Positions 11,259-21,449 of a stretch of 64,000 bases of DNA are shown piece by piece. The notes under the pieces are model-generated. The model made no database searches. It saw only the letters and a program-made list of their open reading frames with translations, and was not told the origin of the DNA. Position numbers and translations under genes: made by a program. Position 1 is the first letter of the stretch, and each line of letters begins with the position of its first letter. The DNA is taken from contig NC_069102.1 in NCBI RefSeq assembly GCF_947172395.1, forward strand, positions 11,376,442 through 11,440,441, written 5' to 3'. This DNA is from Bicyclus anynana. Lineage: Eukaryota; Arthropoda; Insecta; Lepidoptera; Nymphalidae.

Positions 11259-14200
11259 ATGTAAGTATATTAAATTTGTTTGATTTTGGTGTCATTATTT
11301 GAACTGTTGGGGTTATGTTGTTGTTTACCCGTAACCGGCATCTCTTTTTAATTTCTCACTTTTCGCTTGCAATATTATAACAACTTAAACTCCTGTTATT
11401 AAATTCTTAGAGCTTGAGATTTACGAACAACTTGAGATTGGCTCGAGATAATATTTTTTAACAAAGATCCTCAAAATGAATATGTCGCTGCATTATTCGC
11501 TTTTGAAGCTTACCTAGAGGATAAAATAAGGATTACAATAGAAAACCATGGAGGTATATTCTCTTGTTCATATCCATGATGTTAATGTAATTTTATGAAG
11601 AATGTGTATTAAAATTTGGTATAATATAAGTTAACTTAATATCCACTGAAAGCTCCATAGAATGTTAAGATATTTATTGCTTTTCAAAACACTGTTAAGT
11701 GAAATAATGTTACAAATTAAAAATGTTGAAAAATGTCTCACAAATTATATAGGTTCCTATCACTAGGGGAACCTGGAAGAGATCACTCTAAGTTATAAGG
11801 ACACCTTTTGCATATTGTGTAGTTGTTTTATGTGCTTTATAAATGAAATTTTAAATATATAAAGAAAGCTTTATTAATTGTTTGCAGGTCTCTCAGTCCA
11901 AACTCCAGGCTGGTGCAGCGCACAATTGAGTTGAATTATGCAAATAAAAAACGCTCATCATCATTCAAATGGATCATTGTGAATGCAGTATTTTTAGTTA
12001 TATTTGTATATGATTTGTAAGTGATATTCTTGACTTTATGCTGAAATTTATGTTAAGAGCTCCTACAAATTTAGGGAACAAAACAAGTCCTGTAAATGCA
12101 GCGATAATGTCTTAATTGTCATTCTGGTTGGTTTGATGCCATGGCTCTGTCAATTTTAGTTCAGGTTTTAGCTGAGGGACTTCATTTGTGGCGTGGAGTC
12201 TAGTCGTGCAATTAACTTAAATATTTATTATATTCCATCCTTCTGATAAAATTTGGGTCACAGTAGCTAATAATAGTCTTGCCACATCTGTAAGAGATAT
12301 TAGTGCAGAAATGTCTTTGCACTCTTTATTCTTCACCTTTAGACCTACTGCATCGCAAAATCTGTTCTTAGTGGACGTGTAATAACTATAAACTACCTAC
12401 CTCCCAGCCAAATTACATTTTTGTAATTGTGGGTTAGCAACATTTTGTGATCATCACAAAATGTTAAAGTGACACACAGAGAAACAGAGTGATCTTTCAC
12501 TTTTTGTATATAGAGAAGACTAAGGTAAAGTGACTTTGTGTTCATAGGGTTAACTTTGAAATATTATTTGTGGAGGTCTTGCAAGTGCCCAGGATGTGAA
12601 TCTGTGATGCACTATGTGGAGCTGGGTTGTGCATGTGTCCTGGCAGCTAATCTGCTGCAGTATGCCGTGCGCCTGACACCCAGCAGAGCACCCCGCCTGG
12701 CTCTCTCTCCCACGCAACAGAAACTGCTCGGTCTTTCCAACACTGAACTTGGTGAGTGGTGGAGACTCTACTTATCTTATTCTATATTTCAGAATGAACG
12801 TTTTACTTTGGATGCAGTGGTATACACATGTGTGTATTCTGTGTGACATTGAAATGAAACCTTTTGATTAAAAAAAGACATTGTTTTGTAAGCTATTAGT
12901 ATTATTAAGTAATATTTACTTGTCAGATTCCTCATTCATCTTGGCGGAGCCCAGTAGTGGTCATGTCAGCAAAGACAACAACGACAGCAGCAATGACGAC
13001 GGGCTGATGCTGTGGCCACGTTATGCGGCGCCCAGCACGCCGCAGACCACCCCTCCGCGCACCTCCGCCCCCTCATCCCCACTAGCAGCTCGCTCATCCC
13101 CACGCACTGGTCACTCATCCTCGTTCGGCGGCCACTCGTCCTCATTCGCCGCCCAATCATCTCCGTTCGCCTCCCACTCATCTCCATTTGCCGCTAGCTC
13201 ATCCCCGTATGCCGCTAGCTCGTCCCCATCCGCCGGCCGCTCATCCCCGCTCGCCGCACACTCGTCACCACTCATCCACGACGAAGAAGCGCTAGCTCAA
13301 TATCTGGAGTAAGACTTTTTTTAAATAATAAAAGCCTTTATTTACTGAATTTTATATACATAATATTATTGTAATGTATCATTGACACTGATTCTTTTCT
13401 TCAGCTTGCCCTCGGGCATAGGCCTCCTCCAGACACTTCCATAGTTCTCTATCTCTTGCTTTCCTTCTCCATGTGTCTCCTGCTGTCTGTCTGAGGTCAT
13501 CCTCCCATCTTTGGCAGGGGCGACCTCTTTTCCTTTTTCCTATCCTAGGATACCAGAGTGGTATCCTAGGATAGGAAATAGTAGTTGATGTAGTTATGGA
13601 GTAAGACTTAATTGCTATAAAATATAATTCATGGTTACATTTTATATCTTTCTTGGATTTCTATTCAAGATTTTTCATTATAAAATGCATTATTTGTAAC
13701 AATATATGAATAGCGTACTGTCGTTTTCACGATGTAATTGATGAAACTGATTAATTTGCAGGCGCTGCGCGGCGAGCGGCGGCGGGCCCCCGCCCGTGTA
13801 CCAGCTGGCAGCTGTTGAAAGTGGTGAGAACTGACTTTCGATTCTTATCATCATCATCATTATCAACCTATATTAACGGCCGACTACAGGCCCTCTTATA
13901 GGCGGGAGGATATTGAGCTTAGAATCACCACATTGCACTAATGCTAGTTGGCAGCTATGGCCGACTCTTTAACAATCACTGTGAGGTATTAATGATAATG
14001 ACCAGGACTGACAGGTTTAAATATACAGTTTTTGACAACCTCCGTGGCGCAGTGGATTTACAAGACGGAGGTCCTGAGTTCGATCTCCGGCTGGGCCGAT
14101 TGAAATTTTCTTAATTGGGAAGCTTCAGCCTAGTTACCACACTACTGACGAAAACGTACCGCCAAGCGATTTAGTGTTCCTGTACGATGTCGTGTAGAAA

Positions 14201-16000
14201 CCAAAAGGGGTGTGAATTTTCACCCTCCTCCTAAGTTAGTCCGCTTGCATCTCAGATTGCATCATCACTTACCATCAGGTGAGACTGTAGTCAAGGGATA
14301 ACTTATAAAGAATAAAAAAAAAATTTCGTGCGCTGTAGCATGGAATGGGTAACAGTTACCTGTCTGACATTCATAATACGTACTATTACCGTGAATGGCG
14401 GCACATTTCAAGAGTGAAACGTACTGTCACCCGCACTATTCTACAGCACACATACTGTAATGTGACGTTCTGTTGTAGGTGGCGGCAAGTTAGAGGAGAG
14501 CTCCCCGCCGGGCTCGCCGAGCGCTTGGTGGCGCCTCGACCTGGACCCGCAGCGCCTCACGCAGTGGAACCTCAACCTGCGGCTGGTGAGTGCTGTCGCG
14601 AGCCGAGGGTCCAGTGGTGGTCTTATTTGGTTTCGCATGACGAGGTCCTGGAGTTGAACCATGAACTAAACTTTACATTCTCTCTTTTCTGTGTAATTCT
14701 AAACTTAGAGTTGTGAAGTTTGTGTACACTTTTAACCTTTCCAAGACAAATCACGATCAGCCATCGGTTCCAATCATTAACATCGGATAGTGATTGTTAT
14801 GAATCTATATATCTAACCATCACCCAAGAATTACCCAAGAAACGTGTTTTTTAGTTACTCGATCTGTTAGAGGCTGTACAGACTACATTAGTATTTTAGT
14901 CGAGTACAAACAATTATTGGATTTACCACCCAAAAATTCATACTCAACTAAAATACATCAAACTCAACTAAAATACTCCGAACTAGGCCTAAGTCAAAGA
15001 ATGATTTTGAGTGTAAATACACCATTTCAGTAACATGATAAAACAAATTGGAAGTGCCGGGAATGCTGTAGCAAATAACCGAAGGACATGTCATTTGCTA
15101 CAACAATCACCATAAGCGCGCCGACCCACATAGGACCAGTGTTTAAATATCGTCTGTGCGCCGTTGAACGAATTGAGAATTATAATTTAATATCATATAA
15201 CTAAAACACTAAAAAGAAAAGCTCCTGCTGACCTTTAATAAAGAAAAGAATACATAGGGTTCATGTCACTGGATGTGATGCCCTCCAAGTCATGACAACA
15301 TACAGACCATTTGCTGAATGTTTTTTTAATAACAGATTTCAAAGAAAAAACACCAACAAAAAACTTATTGCAGTGGATCCACCTGACGATCCTGGAGCGA
15401 CTGACGCGAGAGCTGCGTTCCACGGACGAGTCCCTAGCGAGGCTGGCGCTGTGCGAGGCGGGTGCTCTGCGCGGCGGCCGCGTGCCGACTGCGCGCCTGC
15501 GAGCTCTAGCCGCGCACGTTCCAGCACTATCAGCACTCGTCCCCTTCCTCGAGCCGTTCGCTGACCAACGTTACCTGCTCAAACGCATCGGGGAACTAGC
15601 GCAAGGCGGTTGTCTAAGCGCGTACCGTTGGTCGAGCGGTGGCGAAGGCTGGGACGCGGCGCGGCCGACCGACGCTGAGTTGCTAATGCATTTGGTTGCT
15701 GCGTACCTCGATGGGCAGTTGCCGGGCGGCGCAACGGTGCGTCCGTTCAGCGATGAGTATTTGGTGGAGGGTGCGGCTACGTCCGGACGCAGGTTGGCTA
15801 TAGCGCGGCTGGCGGCGCGTCCACCGCACTACGCGCTAGTGTGGCGCGGAGCTTCCCTGCACGTGGCTCGGGGACGCAACAACTTGCTGCACACTCTGTT
15901 GCTGTTCCTAGCGGCGGCGGCGCGGGAGGAGCCGCCAGCGTTGGCGCGCACGCATCTCGGTCGCGCTGGACTTAATATGCTGTGGATCATCGGCCGCTGA
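11259..16000 (+). CDS. TMEM209: Transmembrane protein 209 (nuclear-envelope protein, CytochromB561_N family)
   Basis: TMEM209 is a nuclear-envelope membrane protein reported to bind the nucleoporin NUP205. Exons: 11259-11260 (AT of the start), 11888-12016, about 12531-12751, 12927-13308, 13762-13823, 14479-14585, 15374-16000. The total is 1530 nt, 509 aa, against 561 in human. The N-terminus SLSPNSRLVQRTIELNY matches the family start. Two membrane segments follow (WIIVNAVFLVIFVY, YVELGCACVLAANLLQ), then SPTQQKLLGLS. Exon 4 is a low-complexity Ser/Pro linker with repeated HSSPFA-type units. The conserved C-terminal domain has WIHLTILERLTREL, GGCLSAYRW, PTDAELLMHLVAAYLD, PPHYALVWRG, RGRNNLLHTLLLFL and ends LNMLWIIGR. 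The exon 3 acceptor is weak; 12531 is phase-consistent, while a better-looking TAG at 12545-12547 is not. AATAAA at 16072 is a likely poly(A) signal. Confidence 0.93.
12970..13275 (+). repeat. Degenerate Ser/Pro coding repeat in TMEM209 exon 4
   Basis: About a dozen tandem copies of a 6-7 codon unit (SSPFAxH, SSPYAAS, SSPLAAH) form a minisatellite of about 21 bp inside the exon. The frame is kept and the protein is predicted to be disordered here. The vertebrate protein is also Ser/Pro-rich at this position, so the composition is conserved even though the units look lineage-specific. Confidence 0.7.
13385..13556 (-). pseudogene. LINE reverse-transcriptase C-terminal fragment
   Basis: The minus strand reads through RGRPCQRWEDDLRQTAG, DTWRRKARDRELW and CLEEAYARGQAEE. 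This is the typical C-terminus of insect non-LTR retrotransposon polyproteins. It is a short 5'-truncated remnant in TMEM209 intron 4, followed by a small palindrome (CCTATCCTAGGATACC and complement, 13539-13578). Confidence 0.7.
14037..14326 (+). repeat. tRNA-derived SINE, family A, near full length
   Basis: The head resembles Pol III boxes (CTCCGTGGCGCAGTGGATT; GAGTTCGATCTCCGGCTGG). The body has CGCCAAGCGATTTAG and GTGTAGAAACCAAAAGG, the 3' part CATCACTTACCATCAGGTGA, and the tail AAAGAATAAAAAAAAA. Other copies or fragments: 7638-7808 (-), 37195-37425, 42389-42487, 57275-57568 and 57632-57775. It lies in TMEM209 intron 5. Confidence 0.85.
14873..14995. repeat. MITE-like hairpin, degraded second copy
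   Basis: Relative of the element at 9868-9968 with the arm CATTAGTATTTTAGTCGAGT. The second arm is partly duplicated (AACTCAACTAAAATAC twice). Inside TMEM209 intron 6. Confidence 0.65.
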
Positions 16001-18224
16001 GTGCAGAGTGAATAGCTGATACATGTTTTCTAGTTTGGATACTGGAAGTAGAGACTGAATTCGCTCGGCAAAATAAAACTATGTGTGAACAAAAAAGAAA
16101 TAACATTTTGTTCATGAATTGTGACACACTTAACCTAAACTATTGTAGTGTCAAATACCAAGACCACTTAGGCAAGTCCAAAGCCAAGAGTAATATAAGC
16201 ATCAGAAAAAAAACGACTTGAAAAAGAAAAATATACAAAACTTAGTTATTTCCAATATTTGCCAAAAAATGCAAATTTTCTTTTAATTTGCTGAGTGATA
16301 TCTGCCACTACTTTCATTAACCTTATAAGTACAGTATTCGCTAAAGAACAACGGGCATCAAAGTATTAAAAACCCATTTTACAGATATAAAATGGACTGG
16401 AATAGTTAGAGGACTATAGTTTATATGATAATAAAGGTCGCACTATTGTATCATATTTTTCCAGTGTGGGTATTGAACGTACAACCTTGTATGCAGAAGA
16501 CAGGGCCACTACCCACTAAGTCACTTGGTCATCAAATTATAACTATTCATATAATTGCATATAATTAAAGCAATGGTTTGTTAGATATATCGCATTATTA
16601 TCAGCTTTTTGAGTGACCTTGACCTGTAACTTTTTTTAACTACCACAGTAAAAAAATATACATAAAATTAAAAGTGTGATTCAATGTAATATCGTTTGTA
16701 TCGTTAAAACAAATCGCGTCATGTGTCCATAGCCCTTTCCAGTCCGTTATAATATCGTGCATAATTTAAACCCAGTCGGTATAAGATTTTTGAACATTGC
16801 ACAGCTATACGCCTCATGTTCAGAGCGGACTAGATGTTTGGTTTGCTTGCGTTTACTATAACTGTGTTTTATTTCTTTCAAATCCATGACTAAAATTAGA
16901 ACCATGGAAAGATGATAATGTTGTTTAAACTTGTTGGTTCTATCTTATTTAAGAACCTATTGTGTGGTTAATTTATGGCCTCAGACCAATTACCTTCCAT
17001 AGGACCTGCATCGCTAGAGATTACCCCTCTGTCAAAACTATATGATCGTGATCAAACGTGTTCATACAAAAAGGCATTTAAAGAATCAATGTTTCATTGT
17101 GTTAAAATTACACGTGTGTAATGTGTATTACAGTTCAAAATGTATAGTTGTGTGTAGCGTAAGGACACAGGACATATATTTTCGATATGTGAATTTGCTT
17201 CATCCCCCTCGTAAAACGACAGACAATTTTTTTTGGTGAATTTAAGTAGAATATATAGATAGAAATCCAATAGAAAGTAATTGGTCTGAGTTTATTGACC
17301 GCGCACACATTCGCATTACTAAACTTGTTGATTGTATGTTTAAGTACCTATTGTGTGCAGTGTGGCTAACTAAGGGCGCGGTCAAACAGAAAGCGTTAAT
17401 TGGGCCTAAAGGTAGCATTCCGATCATGGCGACCGCGACCAGGTCGCACGACCCACTCCTTAGTATGAATTTATATGGAGCACTAAACAAAAATGGTCGC
17501 GCGACGCGGTCTCGGGCTTTGTTTAGTGGTCCATATAAATTTATACTAAGCAGTGGGATGCCCCGTCGCAGGTCGCGGTCGCCAAGAACGGAAGGCAACC
17601 TTAAGATGTGCACCCCGACATTTCGAGACGAGAGAAAGACAAATGGCGATCAACAGCACAAATATCGCTCTCTCGCCTTACGAAGCAAAAGAGAAAGCGA
17701 TATTTTAACTCCGCCGCTATTGGTCGACAGTGTTTTTTTTCTTTTCACGAAATATGTCGATGACGCATGCTAGGCCTACGAGTGCTCTATTTTTTTCTGT
17801 AATGTATGTAACTTATGTATGAAGCAGATACCAGGCAGCATACTCTAGTCGCCTGCTAAAAATGTATAAGTCTGAATTCAGAACTCTTTACATCTGCGCG
17901 GGTTCACGTTGTAATATGTGACATAGTCAAACGCTACCACGCTTTGAACAACCTGACCACAGACTTTCAAAATTAGTTCGCTTCAAACTTTAGACTGCTC
18001 GGAAGTTAGCTGAGGTTTCACTGCGCGGAAGTACTACATAAACACCACGACTGCGGGTGGGAGAGAAGAGTTCCCAGATTGATGCTCGCCGCTACGTTGC
18101 TACGCTCCCGTTGATACCTAAAAATTTGTATTGCATATCTCAAAGCACAATATTCCGAGGCAATATAAAGTTTGAAACGAATTATAATAAAATAACTGAC
18201 ATTTAATACAATAGTTGTTTTTTA
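16001..18224. other. Convergent intergenic region TMEM209/NAXD
   Basis: Contains the TMEM209 poly(A) signal (16072), a dispersed repeat at about 16960-17340 related to 36545-36915 (shared blocks GAATCAATGTTTCATT and ACGACAGACAATTTT), and a palindromic element at 17408-17604. No supported coding region; the open frames at 17242-17773 are due to the palindrome. Confidence 0.55.
17408..17604. repeat. Large near-palindromic repeat
   Basis: The arms GGCGACCGCGACC, AGTATGAATTTATATGG and AGCACTAAACAAA recur as complements on the right side around a GC-rich centre of about 20 bp. Outer flanks (AAGGTAGCATTCCG) are also imperfectly inverted. Likely a fold-back MITE. Confidence 0.75.
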
Positions 18225-18226
18225 TT
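18221..18226 (-). terminator. Poly(A) signal overlapping the NAXD stop codon
   Basis: On the minus strand the stop and signal share bases as TAATAAA, predicting a 3' UTR of only a few tens of bases. Another AATAAA-like motif a little downstream (TTATAATAAAATAA read on the plus strand) is not in the right orientation. Confidence 0.5.
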
Positions 18227-19451
18227 ATAAGAATAAATCATCAAATGCTGAATGTATTTCATTTAACATATTCGAAGCAATCATACTCCTGCCATATATT
18301 TTATAAGCTTTTGAGTTACAAGTTCTTGTGAACTTTGCTGCTGCGTAGGCCGCCACACTTTGTGCCAGTTGTGTGGATTTATTGGTTTCACAGATATTGG
18401 CATTCAGGCCCCAATTATAGAATGTTCCTAACGCTCCTGCTAGAATATCCCCTTGTCCACCAGCTCTTCTACCGGAACCACCTTCAGAAATCGACCAATC
18501 AAATTCACCAGTGTTTGAAAAATACATATCTTGTTCACCCTTTTGTAAAACAGTTACATGGTCACCCCAATATTTATACCACGGTGTATCTGTTTCAGGG
18601 ACAGACTGTTTTAACCTTTTCACTTCTGCATTATTAGGTGTTAAAATTGCACCAGGGCTCGGGTAATCTTTGAGTATTTGCACATCTTTATATATTGCGT
18701 ACAACCCATCGGCATCAATGACTAAAGGCTTTTGCATCTTTTTACAAATCTTTATTACTTCATAAGCCAGATTTAATCCCTCTGTTGATCTGCCTAATCC
18801 TGGTCCAATCACAACAGTATGTACACTGGGTAGTAGATAGGCGCTAATATTTGTTGAGGTATGTGGTATAACAATTAGATCTGGACTATATGATTTAATT
18901 ACCGGTGCAGCATTTTCTGTGGTAATTACATAAACCAAATCTGCACCAACCTGAGGAAATAAATATTCTTGAAGAATTCAAGAAATCAATTCATACATTT
19001 CTGTTTTAAAGTAAGTAGTTTTTAGCAATATATTTTATAGACAAAAACTATTTTTGATGGCCGACACGTATGAACATTTTTGACAGAATATCAAATTTAT
19101 GTTGGAAAGGGATGGTCAGGCACAAATCTACAAGGAAAAAAGCTTTAAATCAATTTCTATCAAGTTTGTATGTCAGTTAAAAATTCAAATAATATTTACC
19201 TTCAAAGCAGATATAGCTGCAAAATATGGTGCACCAGTATATTCCTTCGACCCACCAACTACAGCAATTTTTCCAGCTTCACCTTTTCTTTTCCCATTTA
19301 ACTCTGGAACTACCACTTTGCTTAACTTGCTTAAAATAGTTTCATCAAAGTTGTCAATTCGAGTGCATTCTTCTATTATCAAAAGATCAGCTTTCATAAA
19401 CTGTGAAACTATCACTAAAACTAAACCATAAAATATCTTCATACTTAACAT
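18225..19451 (-). CDS. NAXD: ATP-dependent (S)-NAD(P)H-hydrate dehydratase
   Basis: This metabolite-repair enzyme converts damaged S-NAD(P)HX back to NAD(P)H using ATP; animal forms are cytosolic and/or mitochondrial. Exon 1 is 19451-19200 and exon 2 is 18950-18225 (phase 0, donor AAG|GTAAAT, acceptor CCTCAG|GTTGG), giving 325 aa. Visible ribokinase-like motifs are GKIAVVGGSKEYTGAPYFAA (near residue 60), GADLVYVIT, VVIGPGLGR, LVIDADGLYAI, AILTPNNAEVKRL and the signature GGSGRRAGGQGDILAG, with the catalytic-type Asp in GQGD. The N-terminus (KIFYGLVLVIVSQF) is hydrophobic and could be a targeting signal; a second in-frame ATG follows at codon 4. The stop codon overlaps an AATAAA signal. The gene is divergent from FAM91A1. 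Confidence 0.95.
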
Positions 19452-19787
19452 TTAGGTAGATTAGTTTACAGTTATTGTACCTATTATTCTTGATAGGTAA
19501 TATTGTTCAGTCTTATTTAGCTTAATAAAAACGGGTCGAAGAAGTTGGCTTTACCGTTTTCTGCTGTCCTATGTTTAAAACTATAGAGCTAGATTTATCA
19601 ACTTAGGTGAGCAATCTCATTTATTATTATACATATGTCAACCTTCAAGGTTAAATCGGATCTGGAACTTTTCAGTTGCAATGTTAATAACGTTATAAAT
19701 ATAAAAAAGCCCTTTTTAAGTCATTAAAAATAACTAGGGCAGGCATTTTTACGCGTATATAGTATGCACGCCCTGGTACTTACTTAA

Positions 19788-20808
19788 CCGACTTCCAAAA
19801 AGGAGGAGGTTCTACGTTCGGCTGTATGTATGTTTTTTTTTTTTTTTTTTTTTTTTTATGTATGTCCAGCGATAATTCCGTCAATTATGGACCGATTTCA
19901 AAAATTCTTTTTTTGTTTTGAAGGGTTTACTTCCAGGGTGGTCCCATTTTTTTCATGTCAGGATCTGATGGTGGCATCCTGGAGAAATTGAGGGGAACTT
20001 TCGAAAGTTGTAGAGACGGCTAGTGCGTTTGTTAGTGTTTCCATAAGGTATTTTAAACCACTACAACTTTATGAAGGTTTGGAGTTGGTCTGATGATGGA
20101 GCCGAAACACAGACGATGGAACTCTTCAACGATTTACAGCAGTCACCTTTTGTTTGGGCTTGATTAATTTGTATTGATGAGTACTTTCCACCTGTATGGG
20201 TTGTAACTGTATTAAGGGTCTGGTGATGAAGACGAGGGACAGTGAAGAGAACTCCTCGACGGTTCACAGTAGCTACCTCGTGTTTGGACTTGATAAATTT
20301 GTATTGATGAGAACTTTCCACCTAGATGGATTTTGACTGTATTAAGGGTCTGGTGATGAAGACGATGGACAGTAAAGAGAACTCCTCGACGGTTCACAGT
20401 AGCTACCTTGTGTTTGGACTTGATAAATTTGTGTTGATGAGAACTTTCCACCAAGATGGATTGTGACTGTATTAAGGGTCTGATGATGAAGACGAGGGAC
20501 AGTGAAGAGAACTCTTCGACGGTTCACAGTAGCTACCTTGAATTTGGACTTGATAAATTTGTATTGATGAGAACTTTCCACCTAGATGGATTGCGACTGT
20601 ATTAAGGGTCTGGTGATGAAGACGGAGCAAAGTGAAGAGAACTCCTCGACGGCTTACAGTAGCTACCTTGTGTTTGGACTTGATAAATTTGTATTGATGA
20701 GAACTTTCCACTTAGATAGGTTGTGACTGTACACACGCAGTGGGTATGCTAACACTAAAAATAAAAAAATAAAAATTTTAATAAAAAAAATTCAACCGAC
20801 TTCCAACT
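19788..20808. mobile_element. Composite repeat with 130 bp tandem array
   Basis: It starts with the dispersed motif AACCGACTTCCAAAAAGGAG, seen again at 61899-61945, followed by a T-tract and then five tandem units of 130 bp (about 20086-20735; each has GATGAAGACG, AACTCCTCGACGG and TTGTATTGATGAGAACTTTC). It ends near a second CAACCGACTTCCAACTC. The minus-strand open frames in the array overlap each other with the same 130 bp period and are not genes. Class unresolved; possibly a non-autonomous element with an internal satellite. Confidence 0.65.
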
Positions 20809-20809
20809 C

Positions 20810-21056
20810 AAAAAATAACTTTAACTAAAAAGCAAAAAATAACATCCTACCTATGTGCTACCTTCTGATCAGTTTGAAGTCGGTGCCAAGCCAGTGTCGT
20901 GTTTTAATTAAAGCTGTTTCTGGAATAACCACAGAAATTTTGTAGTTTAAACGTATTTAATTAAAACATCACTGGCTTGGCACCGACTTCAAACTGATCA
21001 GAAGGTAGCACATAGGTAGGATGTTATTTTTTGCTTTTTAGTTAAAGTTATTTTTT
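20810..21056. repeat. Fold-back repeat, 87 bp arms
   Basis: Arms at 20810-20896 and 20970-21056 are almost perfect complements (AACATCCTACCTATGTGC, CAAACTGATCAGAAGG), with a loop of about 73 bp. The length and identity suggest recent formation. Confidence 0.85.
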
Positions 21057-21449
21057 AAAAATAGTTGCATTTTTTTATTATTTAAAACCTTTGACAACAT
21101 ACTTACTCGAAAACATAGAATTCGTTTGATCTCACAGACAACATAAGCTAGTCGTGAGTGACGCGACTGATGACTCGTGACCGTGATCGTTGTGATCGCT
21201 TAGTGGAACGTAGTCCTAGACTTATGTATTCTTTGAGATAGAACATTATCTTTGGTCATGATGTTTCAGAACGAATACTAATTTGTCTATAATTTTAATA
21301 CGTGACATGATACGTCAATTGTCAAAGTCAAAAATCAAAATATCTGCAAGTAAAAAAGAATGCGAATTTCTAAAATAAAAACAATTCTATAATTATAGGT
21401 ATAAATTGTAAACTATAGACAGTAAACACGTTTTTTTTTGTCTTAAAAA

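Larger units (their letters stand above)
19452..21449. other. Divergent intergenic region NAXD/FAM91A1
   Basis: The core promoters are not identifiable by motif. Most of the interval is a composite repeat: a family C start at 19788, a 130 bp tandem array, and a fold-back at 20810-21056. The stretch 21060-21449 directly before FAM91A1 looks single-copy and is the likely promoter and 5' UTR. Confidence 0.5.

Noticed and set aside
12966..13197. Open frames overlapping TMEM209 exon 4 in other frames
   Set aside because: The SSP minisatellite keeps several frames open; only the frame phased with neighbouring exons is conserved.
14039..14105. Possible tRNA gene (box A/B-like motifs)
   Set aside because: Belongs to a multi-copy SINE with a body and A-rich tail and does not fold as a full cloverleaf by eye.
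17242..17773. Open frames on both strands of 123 and 145 codons
   Set aside because: They cover a GC-rich palindrome; the two strands read similar sequence because of the inverted repeat.
20061..20711. Four minus-strand open frames of similar 79-86 aa sequence
   Set aside because: They recur every 130 bp and overlap; they are translations of the tandem repeat, with no known family.
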